From NCBI RefSeq assembly GCF_025836975.1, contig NZ_CP107548.1:3472001-3536000 (forward strand): a stretch of DNA of 64,000 nucleotides, given 5' to 3'. This document shows, piece by piece, positions 16,267 to 24,767 of this stretch (positions are counted from its first letter, which is position 1; each line of letters starts with the position of its first letter). The stretch comes from Pollutimonas sp. M17 (GTDB lineage Bacteria > Pseudomonadota > Gammaproteobacteria > Burkholderiales > Burkholderiaceae_B). The notes under the pieces are model-generated. The model saw only the letters and a program-made list of their open reading frames with translations, was not told the DNA's origin and made no database searches. Made by a program: the position numbers and the translations under genes.

Positions 16267-17271
16267 ATGAGAAACATCACCATCAAGGATATCGCCGTCC
16301 ACCTGGGTATTTCGCATCCCACCGTATCGCGCGCCTTGCGGGACCATCCCGCCATCCGGAAGGAGACGCGCGAACTGGTGAAGAAGACGGCGCGCGAGCT
16401 GGGCTATATTCCGCACTCCGGCGCGCGCATGCTGCGCCGGACGCGCAGCGAGCTGATCGGCGTCATCTTTCCCGACGTGCAAAACGATTTCTACAGCAAG
16501 ACCATGTCAACGCTCGCCGCGGCCTTCCTGCACCACGGCTACAAGCTGGTCCTTGCCAGCTCCGAAGACAGGCCCTCCGTCGAACTCGAACAAATAAGAA
16601 GCCTGCGCGAAGCGCGGGTGGCCGGCGTCATCATTGCCCCCACGGCGGGCTTGCGGAAGGAGGCCGTTTCCCTGCTCGGCTCGATTCCCACCGTGCAATT
16701 GCTGCGCCGGCACCCCGCGCTGCCGGCCCCCGTCGTCTCGCTGGACGAACGCGCCGGCATCGCCACGGCCGTCCATCATCTGGCGCGGAAATCGCACACG
16801 CGCATCGGCTTCATCGGAAGCTCCAACACCCTTAGCACAGGCAGGGATCGCGCTCAGGGCTATATGCAGGCGGTTCGCGACGCCTCGCTCGCGCTCGATA
16901 GATCGCTGCTGTTCCAGGGCCCGCCCAGGCCCGACTTCGGATACCAATCCATGTTGTCCCTGGCATCCAGCGACGAGCCGCCGACGGCGGTCATCGTGGC
17001 CAGCCCCGAACTGACCGTCGGCGGATTGCTGGCCATCCGGGAGCTGGGCATGGACGTACCGAGGCAACTTGCCTTGATCGCCTACCACGATCCGGACTGG
17101 TTCCAGCTATGGGGGCCGGGAATCAGCTGCATAAGCCTGCCCGTCCACGACATGGCGTCGGCCGCCGTGTCCCTGCTGCTCGGACGAATGCGGGAAGCGC
17201 AGGACGGCGAAGCCGCCCATGCGCCCGATGCCTGCTTCATGCCCATCCTGATCGCACGCGGCACGACCTGA
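16267..17271 (+). CDS. LacI family transcriptional regulator
   Basis: 334-residue LacI/GalR-type regulator: N-terminal helix-turn-helix and hinge (about 5-58, ITIKDIAVHLGISHPTVSRALRDH) and a periplasmic-binding-protein-like effector domain (about 60-334). The frame is open upstream, but Met at 16267 puts the helix-turn-helix at the usual distance from the start. It begins 28 bp after the kinase stop and is probably in the same operon as the enolase-like and kinase genes, so it may control them in response to a sugar-like or acid ligand. Its 3' end faces the CoA-transferase gene with 18 bp between. Confidence 0.9.
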   Translation: MRNITIKDIAVHLGISHPTVSRALRDHPAIRKETRELVKKTARELGYIPHSGARMLRRTRSELIGVIFPDVQNDFYSKTMSTLAAAFLHHGYKLVLASSEDRPSVELEQIRSLREARVAGVIIAPTAGLRKEAVSLLGSIPTVQLLRRHPALPAPVVSLDERAGIATAVHHLARKSHTRIGFIGSSNTLSTGRDRAQGYMQAVRDASLALDRSLLFQGPPRPDFGYQSMLSLASSDEPPTAVIVASPELTVGGLLAIRELGMDVPRQLALIAYHDPDWFQLWGPGISCISLPVHDMASAAVSLLLGRMREAQDGEAAHAPDACFMPILIARGTT

Positions 17272-17289
17272 GAGCGGCCCGCCCGATCG

Positions 17290-18873
17290 CTAGACCGTTA
17301 CCGGGCATTCGTCCCGGAATATCCAGGCATCCATCGTCTTGAGCGTCGGGCTGATCTTCGGGACGAAGCCCATTTGATCAAGCACGTCGCGCTGAAGGTC
17401 GATGCCGGGCGCGATTTCGATCAGTTCCAGCCCTTCCTCGAGCACCTTGAAAACCGCTCTTTCGGTGATGACCAAGGCCTCTTGACTACGCTCCGCCACG
17501 CCGGTGCAGACCGGATAGGTGATGTGGCCCACCCGTGCAACGAACTTCTTGTTCTTGCCTTCCTGGTCGATGCGCAACACGCCGTCTTCCGATGAAATGC
17601 TCAGCCCGCCCGCGGTGAAAGTGCCGGTGAAGATGAGTTTGGACGCGTTATGCGCGATATCGATGAAGCCGCCCGCCCCGGGATTGGCGGCGCCGAACTT
17701 GCTGACGTTTACATTGCCGCCCGCATCGAACTCGGCGAAGGCCAGCGCCGTGCACTCGCAAAGGCCGCCATCGATGGCATCGAATTGGGTTACGCCGTCG
17801 ACCAGCGCTTCCGGCCACATATTGGTCGAGAACTGCCAGCCCGTCATGACCACGCCGCCATAGGAGCCGTGCTCGGTGGTGAAACGGTACTCATGCATGT
17901 TCTGTTCGTTCAGGGCGCCGTCCTCGACCATGACCAGCGGCATGTCGGACGAGGCGCCGAACCCCAGGATGGTCAATGTATGCTTGGGCACTTCCATGTA
18001 GGCGCGCCGGCCTATGATCTTATCGGCGCCAAACGGAATTTTCGGCAGCGTATCCAGCTGCAGCCTGGCGGGCGAAAGATAGCGCGTATCGTGCGGCGTG
18101 TCCGTAACCATGACCTGATCCGGCACGATCACGACCTTGTCGACGAAATCCCCCGGTATGCGGACCATGCCCGCGGGGCGGGAGTACCGATCCACCTGCC
18201 GCGTAACCTGCACCACCACCGTGCCGCCGCATGCCTTGGTGGCCAGCGCCAGCGCCAGCGCGGACGACATCAGACCCTCGTCTTCAAAGGACAGATTGCC
18301 GAACTCGTCCGCCGAGCTGGCCCGGATGAAGCAATGGTGTATGGGCCAGCTGCGATAGAACAGGTAGTCCTCGCCCTGGAACGACACCTTCTCGACCAGG
18401 TCCTCGGTGGCCTTGGCGGTCAGCTTGCCGCCGTCCTGCTCGGGGTCGATGTAGCTGCCTATGCCTATCTTGGTCAGATAGCCGGGGCTCTTGCGGGCGA
18501 CCTCGCGCAGCCATTGCATCGAGGCGCCTATCGGCCAGCTGTATGCCTCGATCGCATCCTGCTTGATCAGCTGCATCAGCTTGGGACGCTCGCCCGTACG
18601 CGGATGCACGGGGTTGATATACGAGCCCGAAACGATTCTTTTCATCAGGCCTTTCTTCGCCACGCGATCCATGCCGCCGATGTCCATGGCGTCGCCCGTG
18701 CCGCAGGGGAAATAGAAGGTCAGGTCCCTGGGGCCATCGCCTTGGTCGAACCGATCGCCCAGGCCCTTCAGCAGTTCATCGGGAGTGATCCAGCCGATCA
18801 CGCCGACACTCGCAACGGTCTGGCCGTCCTGAATATCCGATACCGCTTCCTTCAAGGAGCATATCTTGCTCAT
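17290..18873 (-). CDS. Acyl-CoA:carboxylate CoA-transferase (propionate CoA-transferase/YdiF family)
   Basis: Class I CoA-transferase with fused alpha and beta halves (527 residues). It should move CoA between an acyl-CoA donor and a free carboxylate through a glutamyl-CoA thioester. The expected catalytic glutamate is Glu334 in FTTEHGSYGG, matching the ExGxxGG element of propionate CoA-transferase. The oxyanion-type glycine loops FGASSDMP (305-312) and GAANPGAGG are present. The N-terminal SVGVIGWITPDELLKGL aligns with the GG(F/W) start of the family. It is the last gene of the TRAP operon and overlaps the crotonase gene by 4 bp (ATGA), so it probably activates the imported acid or a breakdown product. 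Confidence 0.87.
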   Translation of the reverse strand: MSKICSLKEAVSDIQDGQTVASVGVIGWITPDELLKGLGDRFDQGDGPRDLTFYFPCGTGDAMDIGGMDRVAKKGLMKRIVSGSYINPVHPRTGERPKLMQLIKQDAIEAYSWPIGASMQWLREVARKSPGYLTKIGIGSYIDPEQDGGKLTAKATEDLVEKVSFQGEDYLFYRSWPIHHCFIRASSADEFGNLSFEDEGLMSSALALALATKACGGTVVVQVTRQVDRYSRPAGMVRIPGDFVDKVVIVPDQVMVTDTPHDTRYLSPARLQLDTLPKIPFGADKIIGRRAYMEVPKHTLTILGFGASSDMPLVMVEDGALNEQNMHEYRFTTEHGSYGGVVMTGWQFSTNMWPEALVDGVTQFDAIDGGLCECTALAFAEFDAGGNVNVSKFGAANPGAGGFIDIAHNASKLIFTGTFTAGGLSISSEDGVLRIDQEGKNKKFVARVGHITYPVCTGVAERSQEALVITERAVFKVLEEGLELIEIAPGIDLQRDVLDQMGFVPKISPTLKTMDAWIFRDECPVTV

Positions 18874-19613
18874 GCTCTGACTCCGAATTTCTTCAACGTG
18901 GCAATGGCCACCGGGTATTTGCAGTTTTCTTCAAACATTCGATTGGCGATCACATCGCCGGTTTCGCCGTCCTTGCCCGCATGCGGCGCAAAGTACGCCT
19001 TGACCGACGCCACCGCCACGTCCGGCAGGCTGGCCAGCCTTTGCGCGACTTCCAGCGCTTTTTCAAGGGCCCGCCCATCTTCCGCCAGATAGTCCGCCAA
19101 GCCGATGCGATAGGCCTCGGCGCCATCGCACACTTCGCCTCCCCAGGCCAGGCGGCGGGCCGCCACCGGCCCCAGCCTGGCCACCAGGGTTTCCAGGCCC
19201 CATGGCGGAATCCATCCGATCTGCACTTCCGGCAAATGCCAGCGGCACGAAGCCGAGCTGACGATGACGTCGCAGGATGCCGCAAACACGAATCCCCCGC
19301 CCAGCGCGAATCCTTCCACGGCCGCGATGACCGGCTTGCGCAATTGGCTGATGGACCGGCAGAACAGGCCCGTATCGGCCTCGTGCGCGCACATGCCTTC
19401 CAGATCCATGTTGGCGAGTTCTTTCAGGTCGCTGCCCGCGCAGAAACCCGGCGCGCTTCCGGTGATGATCGTGACGCGGATGGCCGGATCGGATTCGATC
19501 TGGCGAAGATGGCGCTTCAGCGATAGAACGGTGTCCTCGCTTAGCGCATTGCGCCGGTTGGGGCGGTCTATGGTCAGTACAGCGACCGGCCCCTCTGAAC
19601 TGCGTTGTATCAT
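18870..19613 (-). CDS. Enoyl-CoA hydratase/isomerase (crotonase) family protein
   Basis: 247-residue crotonase-fold enzyme acting on an acyl-CoA. Oxyanion-hole segments FCAGSDLKEL (57-66) and ALGGGFVFA are present. The glutamate of the LPE motif (HLPEVQIGW) is conserved, but the second hydratase glutamate, expected just after GGG, is valine (GGGFV). Members with a single glutamate are often isomerases, hydrolases or lyases, so a plain hydratase call is unsafe. It sits 4 bp after the FAD oxidoreductase gene and overlaps the CoA-transferase, so all three enzymes likely serve one pathway. Confidence 0.87.
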   Translation of the reverse strand: MIQRSSEGPVAVLTIDRPNRRNALSEDTVLSLKRHLRQIESDPAIRVTIITGSAPGFCAGSDLKELANMDLEGMCAHEADTGLFCRSISQLRKPVIAAVEGFALGGGFVFAASCDVIVSSASCRWHLPEVQIGWIPPWGLETLVARLGPVAARRLAWGGEVCDGAEAYRIGLADYLAEDGRALEKALEVAQRLASLPDVAVASVKAYFAPHAGKDGETGDVIANRMFEENCKYPVAIATLKKFGVRA

Positions 19614-19617
19614 GGTG

Positions 19618-20985
19618 TCAAGCTCCCAATTCGGCGCCGTCGCGATTCAGGGCGAAGCGTATGTCTTCGCCCTTGACGTCCCTGACGGCAAGGTTTTCGT
19701 TAATCGCCATGGCGGCCGCGTGTCCTATCGCATGTCCGTAGCTGAAGCACTGGGCGGTCACCCGCGCCGAGGCCATCGCCTCGTGTTCCGCCGAAAGGCA
19801 GCGTCCGGCGAAGAGCAGCGATTCGCCCCTGGACGGAACGAAGCACTCGTACGGGATCTCGTAGTAATCCTCGAACAGCCAGGACAGGCGCGGCTTCTCT
19901 CCGCTGTGCAATTCGATGGGCCAGGCGGAACGGGCGATGCCGTCGCGGCGCTTCATGCCCGACACCACATCGCTGTTGGACAGCGTCTGAAGGCCTACCG
20001 CCTGGCGCGTCTGGCGCGTGCCCACCTGCACCCCGGTATCGTTCAGGTAGGCCTTTTCGCATCCCGCCAGGTGGTCCCGGAAGAAGCGCTCGTATTCGCG
20101 CACCTGCTTGCGGCCCTCGACCTCGGCTTCGCTGAAATCCCTGGCGATCAGCGGATTGAGTTCGCGTCCGTCGCCGCCGATGACGCGGGTGCAGTTGCAG
20201 ATCAGTTCGCCGTCCCGGGGCGTGGGAAACAGAAAGACTTTCGCCCGCGGCAGCTTGTAGTCGCCCGCGGCATTGAGCGACAGGATCAGTTGAGTGATCC
20301 GGTCCGGCATGATCGCGTCTTCGCCGTATTCTTCCAGGAAGCGCTCCACGTCCACGCCCGAAAGGCGGAAGATCATGGTCGGATTCTGCACATGGCCGTC
20401 CAGTCCCACACGTGTCGCCAATCCGGCCATCGCCACCAGGTCGGCGTCGCCGCTGGCGTCTATCGTAAGTTTCGCGCGCACGTCCAGTTTGCCCTGCTTG
20501 GTATAGGCGATGACGCCGGCGATACGCTCGCCACCATCCAGCAGGACGTCGGTCACCATGCTGTGATACAGCACCTGCACGCCCTGGCTTGCCAGCAGGC
20601 CCTCCGCGCTTTCGCGCCAGGCATGCGGCTCATGCACGCGTGTGAAGGTTTCCCCGTACCGCACGGGGCCGGTCAATCCGTTGCGCGCCTCCATCGCGGC
20701 GATGAATTCGTCCACGAATCCATGCACCAGGCGCTCCGGCGCCTTGTCCCTGCCCTCATGCGCCAGGTACAGGCCGCAGATCGTGCCCGACATGCCCGCG
20801 ACGGCGCCGCCGCCGCAGAATCCGTAGCGTTCCAGGACGAGCACTTTCAGGCCCTGGCGGGCCGCGGTGTATGCCGCCGCCACACCCGCCGCGCCGCCGC
20901 CCACGACCAGGACGTCGGTATCGATGCGCCATGCCGGACGCTGGTCATGGACGGAAACCTGTGTGGAGATTCGATGCTGTTGCAT
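19618..20985 (-). CDS. FAD-dependent oxidoreductase (FAD_oxidored type, PF12831-like)
   Basis: 455-residue flavoprotein: the dinucleotide-binding motif VVGGGAAGVAAAYTAARQG close to the N-terminus, then CGGGAVAGMSGTICG, a substrate-binding region, and a C-terminal flavin segment (FAGRCLSAEHEAMASAR). ATG at 20985 is chosen because GAGGTGA lies 9 nt before it; a TTG six codons upstream has no such site. The protein has no signal peptide, so it is probably cytoplasmic. The family contains poorly studied enzymes that oxidise or reduce ring or alkene acids. Located between TRAP transporter and acyl-CoA genes, it likely performs an early step on the imported substrate. Confidence 0.85.
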   Translation of the reverse strand: MQQHRISTQVSVHDQRPAWRIDTDVLVVGGGAAGVAAAYTAARQGLKVLVLERYGFCGGGAVAGMSGTICGLYLAHEGRDKAPERLVHGFVDEFIAAMEARNGLTGPVRYGETFTRVHEPHAWRESAEGLLASQGVQVLYHSMVTDVLLDGGERIAGVIAYTKQGKLDVRAKLTIDASGDADLVAMAGLATRVGLDGHVQNPTMIFRLSGVDVERFLEEYGEDAIMPDRITQLILSLNAAGDYKLPRAKVFLFPTPRDGELICNCTRVIGGDGRELNPLIARDFSEAEVEGRKQVREYERFFRDHLAGCEKAYLNDTGVQVGTRQTRQAVGLQTLSNSDVVSGMKRRDGIARSAWPIELHSGEKPRLSWLFEDYYEIPYECFVPSRGESLLFAGRCLSAEHEAMASARVTAQCFSYGHAIGHAAAMAINENLAVRDVKGEDIRFALNRDGAELGA

Positions 20986-20992
20986 TGTGATG

Positions 20993-22312
20993 TCACCTCG
21001 CAATCATGGTTTGCGGAAGCCATAGGGCAATTGCGGGAAATGCAATCACCAAACCGAGCGCTATGAATTGCAGTCCCAGGAAGGGCCATACCGATCGGAA
21101 GATATCGCCGATGGAGATGCCTTCCGGGGCCGCGCCTTTCAGATAGAAGGCGGCGGGACCGAAGGGCGGCGATATGTAGCTGATCTGCATGTTCATGCAG
21201 AACAGCACGCCCAGCCAGATGGGATCGAAGCCCAGGGCGACGGCCACGGGGACGAACACCGGTGCCGTCAGGAGCAGAATGCCTATCCAGTCCACGACGC
21301 AGCCCAGCACGATCCAGATCAGGTTCATGGTGATCAGGACGCCCCATTTTCCGCCCGGCAGGCCAAGTAGCATTTCCTTCAGGTACTGGGTGCCGCCCGC
21401 CATGGTGTATACGCCCACCAGCACCGAGGCGCCGAAGAACAACCAGTACAGCATGCAGGTGACCTTGGTCGTATCGACCACGGCCGCATACAGTCCTTGC
21501 CACGTGAAGCGCCTGTTCACCAGGGCGGCGACCAATGCTCCCACGACGCCCACGCCCGCGGCTTCCGTCGGCGTGGCCCAACCCAGGTAAAGCGATCCCA
21601 GCACCGAGAAGGCCACCAGTCCGGGAAGGATCAGGTTCTTCACATAGCCCAGTTTTTCCACGAAGGAAATCTCCAGTTCCTCCGGCGGGGCGGTGGGCGC
21701 GATTTCAGGCTTCAGATAGCTGATGGTGACGATGTAGAGAATGTACAGACCGCCCAGCAGCAGGCCGGGAAATACGCCCGCCATGTACAGCTGGCCGATC
21801 GACGTGCCCGACGTCAGGGCGTACATGATGAAGACGACGCTGGGCGGAATCAGCGTCGACAATCCGCCCCCAGCGCATATGGAGCCCAGCGCCAGCGATT
21901 TCCCGTACCCCCGCTTCAGCATGGCGGGCAGGGCCACCACACCCATGGTCACGATCTCCGCGCCGATCACGCCGACCATGGCGGCCATCAGCGCGCAGGA
22001 GATGACCACCGCGATGGCCAGTCCGCCACGCAGCTTGCCCGACCATATGTAGGCAGCCTTGAAAATATCCTCGGCGATGCCGGCCTTTTCCAGGATGTTG
22101 GCCATCAGGATGAATAGCGGCACGGACAGGAGGATGTTGTTCCCCATGAGAGTGAACACGCGGCTTACGACGATGTTGAGCGTATTCAGGTCGAACAGCC
22201 ATACGGCCATGACCACCGCCACGGCGCCTGTCGCGAACGCAATGGGCAGCCCGACGATCAAAGCGCTGATCAGCGCTCCGAATACAAGGAGCGTTAAGTA
22301 TCCTAAGGACAT
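20993..22312 (-). CDS. dctM: TRAP transporter large permease (DctM)
   Basis: Inner-membrane large subunit of a tripartite ATP-independent periplasmic transporter; catalyses ion-coupled uptake of an organic acid delivered by the binding protein. 439 residues, about a dozen hydrophobic segments, with the family patches PLFILMANILEKAGIAEDIF, CAGGGLSTLIPPSVVFIMYAL and WATPTEAAGVG. Its stop is 7 bp before the FAD oxidoreductase ATG, and it starts 38 bp after dctQ. All parts of a complete TRAP system are present. Confidence 0.94.
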   Translation of the reverse strand: MSLGYLTLLVFGALISALIVGLPIAFATGAVAVVMAVWLFDLNTLNIVVSRVFTLMGNNILLSVPLFILMANILEKAGIAEDIFKAAYIWSGKLRGGLAIAVVISCALMAAMVGVIGAEIVTMGVVALPAMLKRGYGKSLALGSICAGGGLSTLIPPSVVFIMYALTSGTSIGQLYMAGVFPGLLLGGLYILYIVTISYLKPEIAPTAPPEELEISFVEKLGYVKNLILPGLVAFSVLGSLYLGWATPTEAAGVGVVGALVAALVNRRFTWQGLYAAVVDTTKVTCMLYWLFFGASVLVGVYTMAGGTQYLKEMLLGLPGGKWGVLITMNLIWIVLGCVVDWIGILLLTAPVFVPVAVALGFDPIWLGVLFCMNMQISYISPPFGPAAFYLKGAAPEGISIGDIFRSVWPFLGLQFIALGLVIAFPAIALWLPQTMIAR

Positions 22313-22350
22313 GATCTGCCTTATCTATTTAATGAGTGTGGTTGCTGCGC

Positions 22351-22845
22351 TTACGCTTTTTCGGAACCGAAATTCTCGATCAGATTCGCCAGGCCTTGCA
22401 GGTACAGCAGCACACCGGCAATGGGAATGGCAAACTTGACGGGCCAGATAGGCGGGTTCCAGAGCGTGCCCGACGTTTCGTTCTGCAGGAAGGACGTGAC
22501 CGCCATATCCCATCCGAACCAGATGAGCGTGAGGCAGTAGGCCGAAAACAGGACGAAGGCCAGCAGATCGCACAGGCGGCGGCCGCGCCAGCCGAAGCGC
22601 TCGTAGACCATGTCGACCGTTACGTGCCGTCGATACAGCAAAGCGTACCCTCCGCCCAGCACGTAGACGAAACCCGCGATGTAGGTCATGGATTCGTCCG
22701 CCCACAAGGCCGGAGAATGAAACACGCTGCGCGCGATCACCTCACGCGCAATGATGGCGACAACCAGCAGAATGAGCAGGCCGGCCACGCGGCCCACCCA
22801 TTCGTTCACACGTCCAATGAGGTGTATGAATGAGTTCATCGTCAT
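22351..22845 (-). CDS. dctQ: TRAP transporter small permease (DctQ)
   Basis: Small membrane subunit of the TRAP transporter, 164 residues with four predicted membrane helices (around 12-32, 48-68, 85-108 and 128-152) and the family patch ALWADESMTYIAGFVYVLGGGYALLYRRHVTVD. The start ATG shares one base with the dctP stop (TGATG), which fixes it at 22845; an in-frame ATG six bases later is also possible. Confidence 0.9.
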   Translation of the reverse strand: MTMNSFIHLIGRVNEWVGRVAGLLILLVVAIIAREVIARSVFHSPALWADESMTYIAGFVYVLGGGYALLYRRHVTVDMVYERFGWRGRRLCDLLAFVLFSAYCLTLIWFGWDMAVTSFLQNETSGTLWNPPIWPVKFAIPIAGVLLYLQGLANLIENFGSEKA

Positions 22846-23882
22846 CAGGCCAGAAGTTTGATTTCGCGCAGGTAGGCTTGCTGTGAATCGACGGCCTGCT
22901 TGGCCAGCGGGCTCTTCTTCGCCCACTCGCTCCAGACTTCATGCGCCAGCTCACGGCCGCGCAGGCGGTCCGCGTCGCTCCAGGCGATGAGTTCCACGCC
23001 TTTTTTCTTGACCTCTTCGGCCACCACGAGATCGTTCTCGGCGATCTTCTTGACCTGATAGGCGGAGAATTCCTTCCAGGTCTGCTCGACGATCGCCTTG
23101 ACGTCGTCCGGCAGCGCCTTCCAGGCCGTCTTGCTGACGGTGAAGTCCTGGATGGGCATGGAGTGAAAGCCCGGATAGGTCGCGAACTTGGCGATCTCGA
23201 AGAAGCCGATCTTGTTGTTGACCGACAGGGTGGACCAGTCCACCGTGTCCACCACGCCTTTTTCAAGCGCCGAATAGGCTTCCCCGCCCGGTATCACGAC
23301 GATGGAGGCGCCCATTTTCGCAATGGTTTCCGCAGCCAGGCCTTGCGCGCCGCGATGCTTCAGCCCCTTGAAGTCGTCGGGACTGCGGACGGGCACCTTG
23401 GATGTCAGCGATTCCACGCCCCACCATGTGCATCCCACAGTGTAGGCGTTGAACCTGTCGTAGGCGGCGCGCATCATGTCGATGCCGCCTTTCTCATACA
23501 GCCAGGCATTCTGCTGCATGGGCTCGGTATAGCCGAAGGCAAAATCGCCTATCACCGCCAGTGCGGGCTCTTTACCCGCAAAATAGCCCGGATAGGTCGA
23601 GTGCCCCTGAATGACGTTCTGGCCGACCGCATCCAGGGTCTCGAACGTACCCACGATGGCGCCCGCCGAGAACGGGGTGATTTCCAGGCGGCCGCCCGTG
23701 TTTTTCTTCACGTTGTCGCAGAATGTCTGGAACATTGCGTAGGTATCTTCCCCCGCGCCCCATAGCGTCTGGACCTTCCACTTTATGGTTTTTTGAGCCA
23801 GCGCAAGGGATGGCGCACCCAATATCGATGTGGCTGCGGCAGCAGAGGCGGCTTTCAGTATTGAACGGCGGGTCATGCTCAT
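22845..23882 (-). CDS. dctP: TRAP transporter solute-binding protein (DctP)
   Basis: Periplasmic binding protein of the TRAP system, first gene of the operon. The 345-residue product from 23882 begins MSMTRRSILKAASAAAATS, a twin-arginine motif (TRRSILK) with a mild hydrophobic core and cleavage near LALA/Q, so Tat export of a folded protein is likely. It has the DctP-like motifs IKWKVQTLWGAGE, the ligand-carboxylate region (KGLKHRGAQGLAAETIAKMGA) and GGEAYSALEKGVVDTVDW. Eleven upstream codons lacking signal-peptide character are excluded. Ligand unknown. Confidence 0.92.
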   Translation of the reverse strand: MSMTRRSILKAASAAAATSILGAPSLALAQKTIKWKVQTLWGAGEDTYAMFQTFCDNVKKNTGGRLEITPFSAGAIVGTFETLDAVGQNVIQGHSTYPGYFAGKEPALAVIGDFAFGYTEPMQQNAWLYEKGGIDMMRAAYDRFNAYTVGCTWWGVESLTSKVPVRSPDDFKGLKHRGAQGLAAETIAKMGASIVVIPGGEAYSALEKGVVDTVDWSTLSVNNKIGFFEIAKFATYPGFHSMPIQDFTVSKTAWKALPDDVKAIVEQTWKEFSAYQVKKIAENDLVVAEEVKKKGVELIAWSDADRLRGRELAHEVWSEWAKKSPLAKQAVDSQQAYLREIKLLA

Positions 23883-23926
23883 CGTATGTCTCCGATTATT
23901 GGTTTTGACGTACATCTGGAGTTAAT

Positions 23927-23941
23927 TATATCTGTGATATA
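23927..23941. promoter_or_regulatory. Candidate operator upstream of the TRAP operon
   Basis: TATATCTGTGATATA is an interrupted palindrome (TATATC and GATATA, 3-nt centre) about 45 bp before dctP, in a noticeably AT-rich stretch likely to hold the operon promoter. No regulator gene is adjacent; the nearby GntR and LacI proteins are possible binders. Confidence 0.35.
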
Positions 23942-24112
23942 TTTAAAATATGCACTAGGGTTTACCCCGGTTTATCGCGCCGGATCCCGATCCGGGCGCC
24001 CGGAGAGAATAGAAGAAAGAAGGCCCCGCAAGCCAAGGCAGGGACTCGGCGCTGAAGAAGCGCAAGCCGGCCGGATACGCCTGCAGGCGCCGGCGGAAAG
24101 ATAGCTGGGAAG

Positions 24113-24742
24113 TTAGCTGGCTTTGCGCCAGACACTGGCCAGCCAGGGCTGCTGCTCGCGCGGCAGGCCTTCGGGCCGGTAGTAGTGTTCGAGCTCGGTA
24201 AAGCCCGCCTCGGTCATCAACCGTCTCCATGAAGCCAGATCGTGATAGACGCCATAACGGCCGCCGTTCCAGCCTTCCTGGTTCGCGCCGCGCGGATTGG
24301 AACTGAACAGGACTCCCGACGATTTGAGCGCGGCATGCAACTGCCCGAGCACCCTGGGCAGGGCAACGCCCGGCACATGGAACAGCGATGCGTTGGCAAA
24401 TATGCCGTCGAAATGGCCAGCCGGCAGGTCCAGGTCCAGGAAGTCCTGCTTCCATACCTCGCAGCCGGATTCCGCGCGGGCGATGGCGACGAAGGCGTCC
24501 GTCCCGTCCAGACCGACGGGACTATGGCCCAGGCGGACGAACGCCTTCAGGTCGCGGCCCGGTCCGCAACCGAAATCGAGTATCCGGTAAGGCGGCGTCC
24601 CTTGTATATGGCGCAACAGGGCCTCAATGTTCTGGCTGACATCATGGTCTTGCGTCCCGGCCCGGAAGCGCTGGGCACTGCGCTCGTAATCGTCCAGGGT
24701 CGCGGCGGAGATATCCCTGAGGTCGTCGGGTGATCGATGCAT
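24113..24742 (-). CDS. Class I SAM-dependent methyltransferase
   Basis: 209-residue methyltransferase with motif I ILDFGCGPGRDL (about 53-64), the acidic strand-2 end PVGLDGTD, the acidic loop KQDFLDLDLP and the post-motif FDGIFANASLFHVP. No accessory domain is seen, so the acceptor (small molecule or protein) is unknown. Met at 24742 gives the family's usual N-terminus; the frame upstream runs into fmt. It lies 25 bp downstream of fmt on the same strand and may be cotranscribed with def-fmt. Confidence 0.8.
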   Translation of the reverse strand: MHRSPDDLRDISAATLDDYERSAQRFRAGTQDHDVSQNIEALLRHIQGTPPYRILDFGCGPGRDLKAFVRLGHSPVGLDGTDAFVAIARAESGCEVWKQDFLDLDLPAGHFDGIFANASLFHVPGVALPRVLGQLHAALKSSGVLFSSNPRGANQEGWNGGRYGVYHDLASWRRLMTEAGFTELEHYYRPEGLPREQQPWLASVWRKAS

Positions 24743-24767
24743 GCTTGCGCTCCGTGAGGTTGCGGCA

